A program made the position numbers and the translations under genes. Positions 52,301 to 61,277 of a DNA stretch of 64,000 bases are shown one piece after another (position 1 is the first letter of the stretch; every line of letters begins with the position of its first letter). The notes below the pieces were generated by a model, which saw only the letters and a program-made list of their open reading frames with translations, made no database searches and had not been told where the DNA came from. This DNA is from an uncultured Aquimarina sp. (lineage in GTDB: Bacteria > Bacteroidota > Bacteroidia > Flavobacteriales > Flavobacteriaceae), in contig CANMDH010000016.1 of the NCBI GenBank assembly GCA_947496555.1, positions 1 through 64,000 of the forward strand, in the 5' to 3' direction.

Positions 52301-53804
52301 ATCGCAGTTAATCTATGATTTGAAATCTGCTAATAGAAATGCAAGAATTAATGTAAAACTGGTTTCAGAAGTAGGAGTAGGTACCGTAGCTGCGGGAGTT
52401 GCTAAAGCCAAAGCCGATGTCGTACTTATTTCTGGATTTGATGGAGGTACTGGAGCTTCACCATTAACATCACTCAAACATGCCGGATTACCGTGGGAGC
52501 TTGGTATTGCAGAAGCACAACAAACGTTGGTTGGGAACAATTTACGTAGCCGTATAGTGGTAGAGTGTGATGGGCAATTAAAAACAGGACGCGATGTGGC
52601 TGTCGCTTGTCTTCTTGGAGCTGAAGAATTTGGATTTGCGACTGCACCATTAGTGGCTTCTGGGTGTGTAATGATGCGAGTGTGTCACTTAAATACATGT
52701 CCTGTAGGAATTGCAACGCAAAACCCAGAATTGCGTAAAAAATTCAAAGGAAAACCAGAGCATGTTGTAAATTATATGTATTTCGTAGCGCAAGAATTGC
52801 GAGAAATTATGGCAAAACTTGGTTTCCGAACGGTGAATGAAATGGTTGGACAAGTTAACAAGTTGGATCATAAAAAAGCAATCGAGCATTACAAAGCTGC
52901 GGGAGTTGATCTTACACCAATTCTTCACCAGGTAGATGCGCCAGAAGGAGTTGATATTTATAATACCGAAACCCAGGATCACGGTCTTGGTAAGTCTATA
53001 GATTTTGATATCATAGAGCAAGCACATACAGCATTGTTCCGTAAAGAGAAAACAACCTTGGATTTTGATATCACCAATACAGACAGAGCGGTAGGAGCGA
53101 TCTTAAGTAATGAAATCTCCAAAATATACGGAGCGCAAGGGTTACCAGATAACACTTTGAAATTGAACTTCACCGGAGCAGCAGGACAAAGTTTTGGAGC
53201 ATTTGCTACCAAAGGACTTACTATGGTTGTTAATGGTAATACAAATGACTATTTGGGAAAAGGACTTTCGGGAGCAAAATTGATTATCAAAGTGCCGGAT
53301 GAAGCCACTATTATTCCCGAAGAAAATATTATAACAGGTAATGTTACTTTGTATGGAGCAACAGCTGGTGAAGTGTATATAAATGGTAAAGCTGGCGAGC
53401 GATTCTGTGTGCGTAACTCGGGAGCCAAAGCTGTTGTTGAAGGAATCGGAGATCACGGTTGTGAATATATGACTGGTGGTGTAGCCGTGATCCTTGGAGA
53501 AGTGGGAAGAAACTTTGGAGCTGGAATGTCTGGAGGTATTGCTTACATCTATGATGATAAAAAGACTTTTGAAGCACATTGTAATAAAGAAGCATTAAAT
53601 CTTGATCCTGTGTTAGAGCAGAAAGATATTGATGAATTAAAAGGGTTGATTGAGAATCATTACAATGCGACCTTAAGTCCGCAAGCACAAAGAATCCTTG
53701 AAAATTGGGAAATTGAACTTCCAAAATTCATCAAAATATTCCCCGAGGAATACAAGCAGGCCTTAAAACGATTAGAAGAAGAGAAGTTAGAGGTTAGAGG
53801 TTAG
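49302..53804 (+). CDS. gltB: Glutamate synthase large subunit GltB
   Basis: A 1500-residue subunit that moves the glutamine amide to 2-oxoglutarate. The class II amidotransferase domain starts at the catalytic Cys of HDACGAGFICSLEGKKSNDI (Cys16, after a short propeptide). A central domain follows, then the FMN/[3Fe-4S] synthase domain with GASPLTSLKHAGLPWELGIA and the cluster cysteines in ASGCVMMRVCHLNTCPVGIA. A C-terminal GXGXG beta-helix is visible in GAKAVVEGIGDHGCEYMTGG. Complete. Divergent from glnK-amt and followed by gltD. It forms the GS-GOGAT route with glutamine synthetase encoded elsewhere. Confidence 0.97.
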   Translation: MKKQGMYLPEFEHDACGAGFICSLEGKKSNDIIHKALEILEKLEHRGAVSSDGKTGDGAGILIDIPHDFFVEHCDFDLPESGEYAVSNVFLPKKDNQRQFCINTFEKNIEDQGLVLLGWRDVPVDHIHLGEIAATTEPFIKQIFIGKGDKDQSYFDFNLKLFTARKVTEHTIYSSKLSESKFFYLPSLSTKTLIFKGLLMPEDIKLYYKDLLDPKVVTRLALVHQRFSTNTFPTWDLAQPFRYMCHNGEINTLRGNVTRMRSREELLESDWFGEDIKKILPVILKGKSDSASMDMVVELLLMTGRSLPEVMMMMVPEAWEKNPEMSEAKKAFYEYNSCAMEPWDGPASIPFTDGNYIGAVLDRNGLRPSRYTVTKDGYVIMSSETGVVDIEPGNIKLHGRLEPGKMFLVNMGEGRIVNDEEIKEEIASKHPYRKWLDKNLVHLKDIPYNDCPLFLGEETMAKRKEVFGYTQEDIDTIIAPMGQLGKEPIGSMGSDTPIAVLSERPQLIYNYFKQLFAQVTNPPLDGIREELICDISLTLGADQNIFNINAKHCNKLKIQNPVISKEDLDKIKTYSDKGFKSTSVPMLYNINRGLNGLEDALEKVLKDASEAIDEGTNIIILSDRNVSKHRAPIPALLGCAYVNSGLQKLGKRSKVSIIVESAEPREVHHFALLFGYGASAINPYMVNEIIGEQIKENNITDLTFEDAIYNYNKAVGKGVLKVMNKIGISTLNSYRSSQLFECIGINTKVVDQYFPNTATRIEGIGLYEIEKEISKRHKRAYVEREVDANLDLEIGGQYRWRRNGEKHQFNPLSVAKLQKSVRDNDPKTYKEYAKLINDQSKALMTIRGLLEFSNYDPIPIDEVEPWTEIVKRFKTGAMSYGSISQEAHENLAIAMNRIGGKSNSGEGGENPLRFYKDVNGDWKNSAIKQVASGRFGVSSNYLTSAAEIQIKMAQGAKPGEGGQLPGPKVNPEIAKTRNSTPYVGLISPPPHHDIYSIEDLSQLIYDLKSANRNARINVKLVSEVGVGTVAAGVAKAKADVVLISGFDGGTGASPLTSLKHAGLPWELGIAEAQQTLVGNNLRSRIVVECDGQLKTGRDVAVACLLGAEEFGFATAPLVASGCVMMRVCHLNTCPVGIATQNPELRKKFKGKPEHVVNYMYFVAQELREIMAKLGFRTVNEMVGQVNKLDHKKAIEHYKAAGVDLTPILHQVDAPEGVDIYNTETQDHGLGKSIDFDIIEQAHTALFRKEKTTLDFDITNTDRAVGAILSNEISKIYGAQGLPDNTLKLNFTGAAGQSFGAFATKGLTMVVNGNTNDYLGKGLSGAKLIIKVPDEATIIPEENIITGNVTLYGATAGEVYINGKAGERFCVRNSGAKAVVEGIGDHGCEYMTGGVAVILGEVGRNFGAGMSGGIAYIYDDKKTFEAHCNKEALNLDPVLEQKDIDELKGLIENHYNATLSPQAQRILENWEIELPKFIKIFPEEYKQALKRLEEEKLEVRG

Positions 53805-53997
53805 AAAAAAGAGAGTTTTGAGTTTATTGGGTAGAGGTGGATCATTTATTTTTTTGGACTTTAGATAGGATAAAGCTTAAAACTCTAAGTATAATACAAT
53901 GAAAAGTAAAAACAAGTTTTTAAAACGAAGAGCTAGTTTTAGTGAAAATCTGAAACTTAGATTCTTTGCCGCTTAGAGACTTAGAAATTTAAAAAAC

Positions 53998-55461
53998 ATG
54001 GGAAAGATAACTGGATTTTTAGAATTTGAAAGAGAAATAGAACAGTACCAACCTGTTAAAGATCGTATAAAAGATTATAAAGAGTTCACAGTGGCCATGC
54101 CCGAGAAGAAACTCAAAGACCAGGGAGCACGATGTATGGATTGTGGGATTCCATTTTGCCATAGTGGATGTCCTCTTGGCAACCTAATTCCTGATTTCAA
54201 CGATGCAGTGTATCGTGGTAAATGGGAAAAGGCAGCAAGCATTTTACATTCTACAAATAACTTCCCAGAGTTTACTGGTAGATTGTGTCCTGCACCATGC
54301 GAAGAAGCTTGTGTACTAGGAATCAATGAAGACCCTGTTACCATTGAAAATATCGAAAAAAATATAGTTGAAGAAGCTTTTAAAAATGGATGGGTCAAAG
54401 CAAACCCACCTAAAGAAAGAACAGGCCAAACAGTTGCAGTAATTGGATCTGGTCCTGCTGGATTGGCAACAGCACAGCAATTGAACCGAGCCGGGCATTT
54501 GGTAACCGTTTTTGAAAGAGATGAGAAAGTCGGAGGGTTATTACGTTATGGTATTCCTGATTTTAAAATGGAAAAACATGTGATTGATCGTCGTATTGAT
54601 GTTTTAGAAAAAGAGGGTATTGTATTTAAAACCAATATAAATATTGGAAAAGATATTAAAGCAGATCAAATCAAAGAAGATTTTGATGCAGTGGTATTAT
54701 GCACAGGAGCTACAGTACGCCGTAATTTGCCAGTAAAAGGAACCGATCTGAAAGGTGTAGTGCAAGCTATGGATTTCTTACCGCAGAATAACAGAAGGGT
54801 AGATGGTATTAAAGATTTAGGAGAAGAGATCCTGGCAACAGGAAAAGATGTGATTGTGATTGGAGGAGGGGATACTGGGTCTGACTGTATTGGTACATCG
54901 GTGAGGCATGGAGCTACCTCGGTAACGAATTTTGAAATCATGGGTAAGGGTACTACAGAACGCCCAACAAATCAACCCTGGCCTTTCTGGCCCATGCGCC
55001 TGCGAACAAGCTCTTCTCATCAAGAAGGAGTAGAACGTAACTGGAGCATCTCTACTAAAGAGTTTTTAGGAGATAAAAATGGAAATTTAAAAGGTTTGAT
55101 AACTTCTGAAGTAGAATGGGTAAAAGAAAATGGCCGTTTTACTTTAAAGGAGATACCAAATACCGAAAAAGAATGGAAATGTGAACTAGCATTATTGGCT
55201 TTAGGGTTTACTGGGTCAGAACCTACCATTGCAGAGCAACTAGGAATAGATATGGATGCCAGAACCAATATAAAAGCTACCGAAGATAATTATGCCACCA
55301 ATGTAAAAGGTGTTTTTGCTGCGGGAGATACCCGTAGAGGACAATCTTTGATTGTTTGGGCTATTGCCGAAGGTCGACAGGCAGCACATCATGTAGATAC
55401 TTATTTGATGGGAAGTTCTAACTTGCCTTTAAAAGGTGAGGGTGATTTACCAAGAATTTAA
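53998..55461 (+). CDS. gltD: Glutamate synthase small subunit GltD
   Basis: A 487-residue NADPH-dependent, FAD-containing partner of GltB. The N-terminal domain holds [4Fe-4S] cysteines in CMDCGIPFCHSGCPLGNLIP and GRLCPAPCEEACVLGINEDP. A FAD Rossmann motif (VIGSGPAGLATAQQL) and a NADPH motif (VIGGGDTGSDC) follow. ATNVKGVFAAGDTRRGQSLI is the conserved closing motif. It is 193 bp after gltB; no gene in that gap. Confidence 0.96.
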   Translation: MGKITGFLEFEREIEQYQPVKDRIKDYKEFTVAMPEKKLKDQGARCMDCGIPFCHSGCPLGNLIPDFNDAVYRGKWEKAASILHSTNNFPEFTGRLCPAPCEEACVLGINEDPVTIENIEKNIVEEAFKNGWVKANPPKERTGQTVAVIGSGPAGLATAQQLNRAGHLVTVFERDEKVGGLLRYGIPDFKMEKHVIDRRIDVLEKEGIVFKTNINIGKDIKADQIKEDFDAVVLCTGATVRRNLPVKGTDLKGVVQAMDFLPQNNRRVDGIKDLGEEILATGKDVIVIGGGDTGSDCIGTSVRHGATSVTNFEIMGKGTTERPTNQPWPFWPMRLRTSSSHQEGVERNWSISTKEFLGDKNGNLKGLITSEVEWVKENGRFTLKEIPNTEKEWKCELALLALGFTGSEPTIAEQLGIDMDARTNIKATEDNYATNVKGVFAAGDTRRGQSLIVWAIAEGRQAAHHVDTYLMGSSNLPLKGEGDLPRI

Positions 55462-55530
55462 TTGCGCGTCTAATATTTTAATTATTAGTGTTAAGAAAAA
55501 AGGTTGCTTATGGTTAGTTTAAAAACCGTT

Positions 55531-57003
55531 TTAATGATACATTGTTGGCAATAGTTTTTTCAATACAAATTCCAGAATAGCATCATTGTCCTCTAGAATA
55601 TCATGTATAGAGTTTGATATATTATGATCCGGGACAACACTTCTTTTTTGGATATGTTCATCTATTGTGTACTCTGCATGTAGTAAAGGTAAATAGATTG
55701 CCGTCTCAGTATGATTTCCCTTGATAGAAATTTGACGCACACCGTTGCTAATACCAGCATATCCGTAGGTTTCTGTTCCTACTAAGTCTGCATTTGTATA
55801 TTCCTTTAGTAAACCCGCAGCAATACCTGCGGCTGAAGAAGTACCACCATTGATCAGAACAACCAATCTCCCTTTATAATGGTATTCTTCAATTGGATTG
55901 TAATTCATTAAATCACGTAATAATTCATAGTTTGTTATCTTGAAAGTATTGTCTTTTTTTAGCTTTAACCCAAAGGATTCGTTCAAATTAAGTGTGTCGC
56001 CAGTTATTTCCAAAAAGTATTTATCATCTCCCAGGGTCACTATCCCTTTTGCAGGAGTGAAGGGTTGGTCAATGAAATATTGGAGCAAGTAGGCTGCATT
56101 GCTTGCTTTTCCACCTCCATTATTTCTTAGATCAATTATTAAATTTTTAATATTCCTATTAGAAATTTCTTTAAAACATTGTTTATAAAAATCAGGATAG
56201 GTGTTCTCGGGCTCATCATAACCATCCTTAAAAAACCGGCTTATTTTAAGATACGCATAATTTTCATCCTCATTTATCTCAAAGTTAAATGCTTCTTCAG
56301 GCGTTGTTTCTGACGGGTATTTTTTAGATTCTCTAGTTTCATAGACTTCTTTTGAAACTGCCTCAATTTTTGTTTTTATTATTTTCCTGGTTTTATAGTC
56401 CCGATATACAAGATTGTAAGTAGGTTGTTCCCCAAATATCTCCGGATAGATTCTGTAGAATGATTTGTATGGCCCACCTAACCAATGTAGCATACCACTA
56501 CGACTTTCACCATCAGAAGAATAATGTGCTAAAATTTCAAAAATAATCTCATTACTCAAGTTGCCATCAATAGACAGAATTTCAGATCCTTCGTCAATTT
56601 CTAGAGAGCTAAGATCTTTCACTATAAAAATACGTGCATCTCTAATATATACTTGAAAGGGGAGTCTTTTTTGACTATTAATAATACTTCCGAGTTTACC
56701 GAATGTATATGCTTGCGTATGTCCATCGTGTATATTTGCTATCAATCGAAGAACAATTTTATAAAATGCCTTGGCCTCCATTGGTTTAGAAGTCCGAAAC
56801 ATCAAATCATTCATCATTTGATTGAACTCCTCACGGGTTTGATGTGTATAAGTTCCAGGATGAACTTTAGTCAGTGCTGTTTTAAATTTTTCTAAGTCGG
56901 CTTGCATTTGTTCAGGTTGGTAAACTAGGGACTCCTGCGCTCTTCCTGTCATTATATACATACTCAGGAAGCTTATAAGCATTAATCGGCAAATTCTATC
57001 CAT
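55531..57003 (-). CDS. Secreted S41-family (C-terminal-processing-type) peptidase
   Basis: A 490-residue exported protease; signal peptide to about residue 22 (MYIMTGRAQE). There is a PDZ-like segment before the catalytic part (~110-150). S41 motifs: NLIIDLRNNGGGKASNAAYL and LINGGTSSAAGIAAGLLKEY with the nucleophilic Ser. TETYGYAGISNG follows. Helix-rich N-terminus (residues 25-100). Stand-alone gene, convergent with gltD. The substrate is unknown. A tail-specific protease-like role in envelope protein turnover is possible. Confidence 0.87.
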   Translation of the reverse strand: MDRICRLMLISFLSMYIMTGRAQESLVYQPEQMQADLEKFKTALTKVHPGTYTHQTREEFNQMMNDLMFRTSKPMEAKAFYKIVLRLIANIHDGHTQAYTFGKLGSIINSQKRLPFQVYIRDARIFIVKDLSSLEIDEGSEILSIDGNLSNEIIFEILAHYSSDGESRSGMLHWLGGPYKSFYRIYPEIFGEQPTYNLVYRDYKTRKIIKTKIEAVSKEVYETRESKKYPSETTPEEAFNFEINEDENYAYLKISRFFKDGYDEPENTYPDFYKQCFKEISNRNIKNLIIDLRNNGGGKASNAAYLLQYFIDQPFTPAKGIVTLGDDKYFLEITGDTLNLNESFGLKLKKDNTFKITNYELLRDLMNYNPIEEYHYKGRLVVLINGGTSSAAGIAAGLLKEYTNADLVGTETYGYAGISNGVRQISIKGNHTETAIYLPLLHAEYTIDEHIQKRSVVPDHNISNSIHDILEDNDAILEFVLKKLLPTMYH

Positions 57004-57178
57004 TTTTATTTGTATAACTTTAATAATAATTGAAAATTCCTAAAATAATTTAACCTTAAAGATGATTATCAGATTATTACTAATATGGGAATTGACTGCC
57101 TTTTGTTTTTTGATTGATTAAATGAAACTCTATTTTGATCCCGATAGTAATCAGAGATCAAGATGGCTAGTTGAACTT

Positions 57179-57198
57179 ATCCCGCTGTAGAGCGGGAT
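57179..57198 (-). terminator. Short hairpin downstream of the BlaR1-like gene
   Basis: ATCCCGCT (57179-57186) and AGCGGGAT (57191-57198) form an 8-bp stem with a GTAG loop, 33 bp beyond the stop of the minus-strand gene at 57232. No U-run follows on the minus strand, so it may only protect the 3' end. Confidence 0.45.
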
Positions 57199-57231
57199 CT
57201 TATTATTTGGATCTTTAAAGCCTTTTACAAA

Positions 57232-59967
57232 CTAAAAATGAATTTTAATTCTTATAGCTTGATTCAAAGAAATATCCTTGTCCTGTTCCATTAATGATTT
57301 CACAAACTCTGGAGTTACGTTATGGATTTTTAAACTTTGTGCCTGATCAGCTGTAACATTTTTATAGCCAAGATCTTCAAATTTCTTTATAAATTCGGGA
57401 GTGATATTATGGATTTTGAAAGATACAATCTCATCCAAAGGAAGATCACCAAAACGAGATTTTTTAAATTCTTGAATGTATTCTGGTGTTACATTATGGA
57501 TTTTTAATGACATCAAATCATCGATAGAAAGGTTATTGTACCCTAATTTGGTATAAGCTGAAGCTGTATCAGGAGAAACGTTGTGGATTTTTAAACCAGT
57601 TGCATCGTCCAAAGAAATGTTTTTATATCCTGCTTTCTTAAAGGAATCTATAAATTCTGGAGTTACATTGTGTATTTTTAAGGCTACCACTCTATCTAGT
57701 GGAATGTTATTGTAACCGGCGGCATTATATTTTTTTATAAACTCTGGAGTAACATTATGTATCTTTAAGGAGATAATATCATCGATAGGCACATTTGTAT
57801 ATCCAAGATCGGCAAAAGCTTTAATAAAATCATCAGGATCCTGTTGTACATTCCTATTTCCTTTTCCAGGGTTGCTCGTAGAACTAGAAGAATACCCCTT
57901 TGTTACTTGAGCTTGCCCGGGAGTTATATTGTGAATTTTTAACTTAACCGCCTCTTTTAAAGAAAGATTCTTTTGTCCAGCTTTTTTATAGGATTTAATA
58001 AGTTCGGGAGTCACATTGTGTATTTTTAGCTCTTTAGCCTGTCTCAATGTAATATCCGGATATCCTATCTTTTTAAAACTGTTTATGAACTCTGGAGATA
58101 CATTATGAATTTTTAATTCTTTGGCCTCTTTCAATGTAATGTTTTTGTATCCCATTTTTTTGTAGGACTCAATATACTTTGGAGTTACATTGTGAATTTT
58201 TAAGTTTCTTGCATCTTTCACAGATATGTCTGCATATCCTTCTTTCTTAAAAGTTGCAATATAATCAGGAGTCACATTATGAATTTTAAGCTTTACATAA
58301 TCATTAAGTGACATATTACCGTACCCACTTTTCTTATAAGAGTTAATAAACTCCTTTGACAGATTATGAATTTTGGCTTTTGTGATTTCTCGTAAAGAAG
58401 CTTTGGATCCATTTATTTTGTTTATGAATGAGATGTAATTTACATCTACATCAAATAAATTAAGCTTAGCAACTTCTTCCATAGTGTAATTTTGGTATCC
58501 TAACCTTGCAAGTTCTTTACGATACATCTTTAACTTATCTAGCGACAAGGATTTATGAATAATGTCTTCAAAATCATCCTGACTAATAGATAGATTTTCT
58601 TTTTTTAGATAGGCCAAATAGTTGGTGTCAAAGTCGGTTAAAAAGCAATGAGCCAAGTCGTTTTTTTCGACATTCAAACCATAACTTTTTAAAGATGCAA
58701 TAAAATTGGTGTTAGGCGTGAATGTATAACGTCCATCACCGATTTTACCGTCAAACTCACCTACAAAAGTCATCGTTCCTGAGTCGCGGGTAATTTCGAG
58801 TTTTTGTTTATCCCCTGTTGGAAAATTAGCAAAAAAGGAAGGTTCATAACATCTGGTCGTAGACCAGTAATTTCTTCTAAGTGGTTCGGCACTTCTAAAC
58901 ATGATACACAATTTTCCACCTCCAACTTCGGCATCCCAAACTCCTTTGGTAAAGTCGCTTGTTGCTTCAGCAGTCTCTTTTAGATTTTCGGAATCTAAGG
59001 TCATATCAGAAGACGCTTCGTCATGAGCTAGTGATAGTGTTGTATTTGGTTTCACTGGGTTGAAAGAAAATACAGTAAGTGCCAGTACTGGAATAATGAT
59101 TAGGTATTTCCATCCTGATCGAGCTGTCGATTTTTTTGAATTCATCATAAGTATTCGTTTTTTGAGAAATGATTGATTGTAACTTGTCGCCAAGCCTGTA
59201 GGCATATCTGGGGTTGAGACTTTTAATAGATTCATTTGATACACCTCTTTATCTTCACCAATGGTTAACATACCATCATCGGTAAGATATTCAAGGTTGT
59301 TATCAATGGCTTTTCTATATAGCCAAGCAAAGGGGTTAAACCATTGTAACATTACCAGTAATTCTACTAATAGCATGTCAATACTATGCTTCCCCTTGAT
59401 ATGCATTTGTTCGTGTTTGAGGATTTGTAAATAGGTTTCTGGATTATACTGGCTCGGATTCATGAATATCCAATTCCAAAAGGAGTAGGGGGCATGTTTT
59501 TTATTGGTTTCAATAATTTTATAGTCGTCTACTTCAACAGTAGGGTGCTTTATAATACGATATAGCAAAACACCAAGCTGTATTAAGAAATGGATACCAA
59601 AAACCAGAATACCTAATACATAAATATATATAAGTATAATTTTCCAATCCCACGAAATAGTAGTATTATCAGAAGTAACAGGTGTTGTGCTAGAGATGAT
59701 AGACTGATCCTTTGTAGCAATGGGGTTCTGCGGAATTTCGATATTTGAAGCCGCTGTTTTTGAAGGTTGTTGAATGACCTCCTTGACTGCAACACTTTTG
59801 AAGGAAAGGTTTTCAGGAACTGTTATGAAGGGTAACGAAAAAGATAGTACAATCAGTGATAATAATATCCACCTGTTTAAATGGTAAAAAGTCTCCTTCG
59901 AGAGGAAAAATCTATAAATAATATATGATAGTCCTATTAATGCTGAGCTATGAAAAATATATTCCAT
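57232..59967 (-). CDS. M56 (BlaR1-like) membrane metalloprotease sensor with 29-residue repeats
   Basis: A 911-residue protein. Residues 1-~300 form the M56 module: helices (AYSIIYRFF-like start, ILIYIYVLGILVFGIHFLIQ), the zinc motif ILKHEQMHIKGKH (HEQMH, ~186-190), QWFNPFAWLYRKAI and a last helix (YLIIIPVLALTVFSFNP, ~290). The extracytoplasmic part has a ~200-residue domain and then a repeat array (~530-911). The array is built on a 29-residue unit ending LKIHNVTPEFI, with about twelve KIHN copies and a terminal KIHF. It lacks the penicillin-binding domain of true BlaR1. A proline/serine linker (SSSSTSNPGKGN) splits the array. It is coupled to blaI (TAATG) and probably cleaves it on sensing a signal. 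Confidence 0.9.
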   Translation of the reverse strand: MEYIFHSSALIGLSYIIYRFFLSKETFYHLNRWILLSLIVLSFSLPFITVPENLSFKSVAVKEVIQQPSKTAASNIEIPQNPIATKDQSIISSTTPVTSDNTTISWDWKIILIYIYVLGILVFGIHFLIQLGVLLYRIIKHPTVEVDDYKIIETNKKHAPYSFWNWIFMNPSQYNPETYLQILKHEQMHIKGKHSIDMLLVELLVMLQWFNPFAWLYRKAIDNNLEYLTDDGMLTIGEDKEVYQMNLLKVSTPDMPTGLATSYNQSFLKKRILMMNSKKSTARSGWKYLIIIPVLALTVFSFNPVKPNTTLSLAHDEASSDMTLDSENLKETAEATSDFTKGVWDAEVGGGKLCIMFRSAEPLRRNYWSTTRCYEPSFFANFPTGDKQKLEITRDSGTMTFVGEFDGKIGDGRYTFTPNTNFIASLKSYGLNVEKNDLAHCFLTDFDTNYLAYLKKENLSISQDDFEDIIHKSLSLDKLKMYRKELARLGYQNYTMEEVAKLNLFDVDVNYISFINKINGSKASLREITKAKIHNLSKEFINSYKKSGYGNMSLNDYVKLKIHNVTPDYIATFKKEGYADISVKDARNLKIHNVTPKYIESYKKMGYKNITLKEAKELKIHNVSPEFINSFKKIGYPDITLRQAKELKIHNVTPELIKSYKKAGQKNLSLKEAVKLKIHNITPGQAQVTKGYSSSSTSNPGKGNRNVQQDPDDFIKAFADLGYTNVPIDDIISLKIHNVTPEFIKKYNAAGYNNIPLDRVVALKIHNVTPEFIDSFKKAGYKNISLDDATGLKIHNVSPDTASAYTKLGYNNLSIDDLMSLKIHNVTPEYIQEFKKSRFGDLPLDEIVSFKIHNITPEFIKKFEDLGYKNVTADQAQSLKIHNVTPEFVKSLMEQDKDISLNQAIRIKIHF
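57235..58378 (-). repeat. Coding tandem repeat with a KIHN core
   Basis: At least twelve units of about 87 bp, each encoding a helical segment of the form FxxxGYxxIxLxxAxxLKIHN(V/I)(T/S)P. They are split into two blocks by a short linker. Units 6 and 7, among the most similar, differ at only a few residues. The terminal copy is truncated to IKIHF. The repeats lie in the extracytoplasmic part of the BlaR1-like sensor. Confidence 0.9.
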
Positions 59968-60326
59968 TACTTTTTGTTTTTTATCAATTGAATGATTTCT
60001 TCTAATTCTTGAGTGTTGATCTTTTCTTCTTTGGCAAAGAATTTTACCAAAGCCAAAGGTGAGTTGTCAAAATAGTTGTTTACTACTTCACCTATTACTT
60101 CTTTTTGATAGGTATCTTTTGTGATCAATGGATAATATTGAAAGGTATTTCCGTAGGCCACATGATTAATAAATCCTTTTTCCTCTAGGATTTTTACGAT
60201 AGTAGCGGTGGTATTATAATGGGGTTTGGGTTCTGGAAGCTCTTCGATGATTTCTTTAATGAAAGCCTTCTCTAGCTTCCATAAGCTTTGCATGATTTGT
60301 TCTTCTCTTTTCGCTAATTTTTGCAT
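59967..60326 (-). CDS. blaI: BlaI/MecI/CopY-family transcriptional repressor
   Basis: A 119-residue winged-helix repressor. The N-terminal domain (REEQIMQSLWKLEKAFIKEI; HYNTTATIVKILEEKGFINH) is the BlaI DNA-binding fold, followed by a helical dimerisation domain. Cleavage by the coupled M56 protein should inactivate it. Two palindromes upstream (60376-60389 and 60396-60409) are its likely operators. It starts an operon with the sensor gene, whose ATG overlaps its stop (TAATG). Confidence 0.93.
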   Translation of the reverse strand: MQKLAKREEQIMQSLWKLEKAFIKEIIEELPEPKPHYNTTATIVKILEEKGFINHVAYGNTFQYYPLITKDTYQKEVIGEVVNNYFDNSPLALVKFFAKEEKINTQELEEIIQLIKNKK

Positions 60327-60346
60327 TGTATTTAATTTTACAAAAC

Positions 60347-60409
60347 AAACGTACTACGAATATTTTAGTTTTACAACTAATTAATTAGTAGTTTAACTAA
60401 TAAATTAGG
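60347..60409 (-). promoter_or_regulatory. blaI promoter with tandem BlaI-type operators
   Basis: On the minus strand GTTG (60377-60374), exactly 19 bases, then TACGTTTG (60354-60347) form a near-perfect Bacteroidota promoter. The perfect palindrome ACTAATTAATTAGT (60376-60389) overlaps the -33 element. A second copy, ACTAATAAATTAGG (60396-60409), starts exactly 20 bp further upstream, two helical turns. The arrangement suits cooperative autorepression. Confidence 0.75.
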
Positions 60410-60489
60410 ATTTGTAATTAAAAGCCTTATGTTTATTGAGCTTTACAAGCTTGTTAAAGTTATGATAAAGTCAACTAATGTGCAGTTGT

Positions 60490-61203
60490 CTAAAAGGACA
60501 TGCCTAAGGAAAGAAGAAATACAAACGGGTTTAGATCTACTTCAATTTCTCGCTCTATTTCACCTATAGGAATCCCAATAACACGGGTGTCAGTAGTGGT
60601 AGTAGCTGTGGTAGATACATTTACATATCCAGCCATAAAGGAAGCAAAATATTGATCATAAATTCTATAATTAAGACCTGCAAACCCTCCAATATTGGTC
60701 GAAGATGAAAGATCGATCTCAGTTTCTCCAAAAAGAGTTTCTTCTAGTTCTGGACTTGATTCTGCATTATAGAAAATAGTATGATTGAGCGCAACTCCAA
60801 GATAAGGTCGAAGGTTTTGCTCGATGGGAGTGAAATAGTAATTGAAAAGTACCGTAGGAGGTAACACTTTTACCGTTCCAACAGATTCTACAAACGAAGC
60901 TTCTCCGGCTCCTTCAATTTTTAAGGTTAGCGGGAGTCCTAGTAATACTTCGATACCTATGTGTTTTCCAAGAAACCTGGTATATGAACCAACAAACCCT
61001 GTGGGATTATTTACATCAATACGATAGCCAGTAGGAGTTAAGGGACCCTCAAGATCTGTCGTTGAAGTGTTATTAATTAACTTTCCTGCCCCAAGTTTGA
61101 AAAGATTTTTATGTACTTTATTATTTTCGGATTCTTGGCTAAAAACCAAACCAATTGTCATAAGGAAACCTAGGTAGATAAACCTTCTAAGCAATAGATT
61201 CAT
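60490..61203 (-). CDS. OmpW-family outer membrane protein
   Basis: A 237-residue exported beta-barrel. Signal peptide (FIYLGFLMTIGLVFSQ) is followed by OmpW-type strands: NPTGFVGSYTRFLGKHIGIE, VKVLPPTVLFNYYFTP, RPYLGVALNHTIFYNAES and the C-terminal aromatic NPFVFLLSLGMSF. OmpW barrels form narrow hydrophobic channels. It stands alone. The repeated Thr in STTATTTTDTRVIG lies in a loop. Confidence 0.88.
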   Translation of the reverse strand: MNLLLRRFIYLGFLMTIGLVFSQESENNKVHKNLFKLGAGKLINNTSTTDLEGPLTPTGYRIDVNNPTGFVGSYTRFLGKHIGIEVLLGLPLTLKIEGAGEASFVESVGTVKVLPPTVLFNYYFTPIEQNLRPYLGVALNHTIFYNAESSPELEETLFGETEIDLSSSTNIGGFAGLNYRIYDQYFASFMAGYVNVSTTATTTTDTRVIGIPIGEIEREIEVDLNPFVFLLSLGMSF

Positions 61204-61277
61204 TTGTGTGATGAGTTTGTTTAGAAGCTAAACATAGTGTTAATATTTCGAATTAACAACAAAAATCGAACTAATTT

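Noticed and set aside
52313-53724. Minus-strand frames up to 145 codons inside gltB
   Set aside because: gltB has all its catalytic and cluster motifs across this region. The opposite frames show no homology and are rich in Ser/His/Cys of antisense origin.
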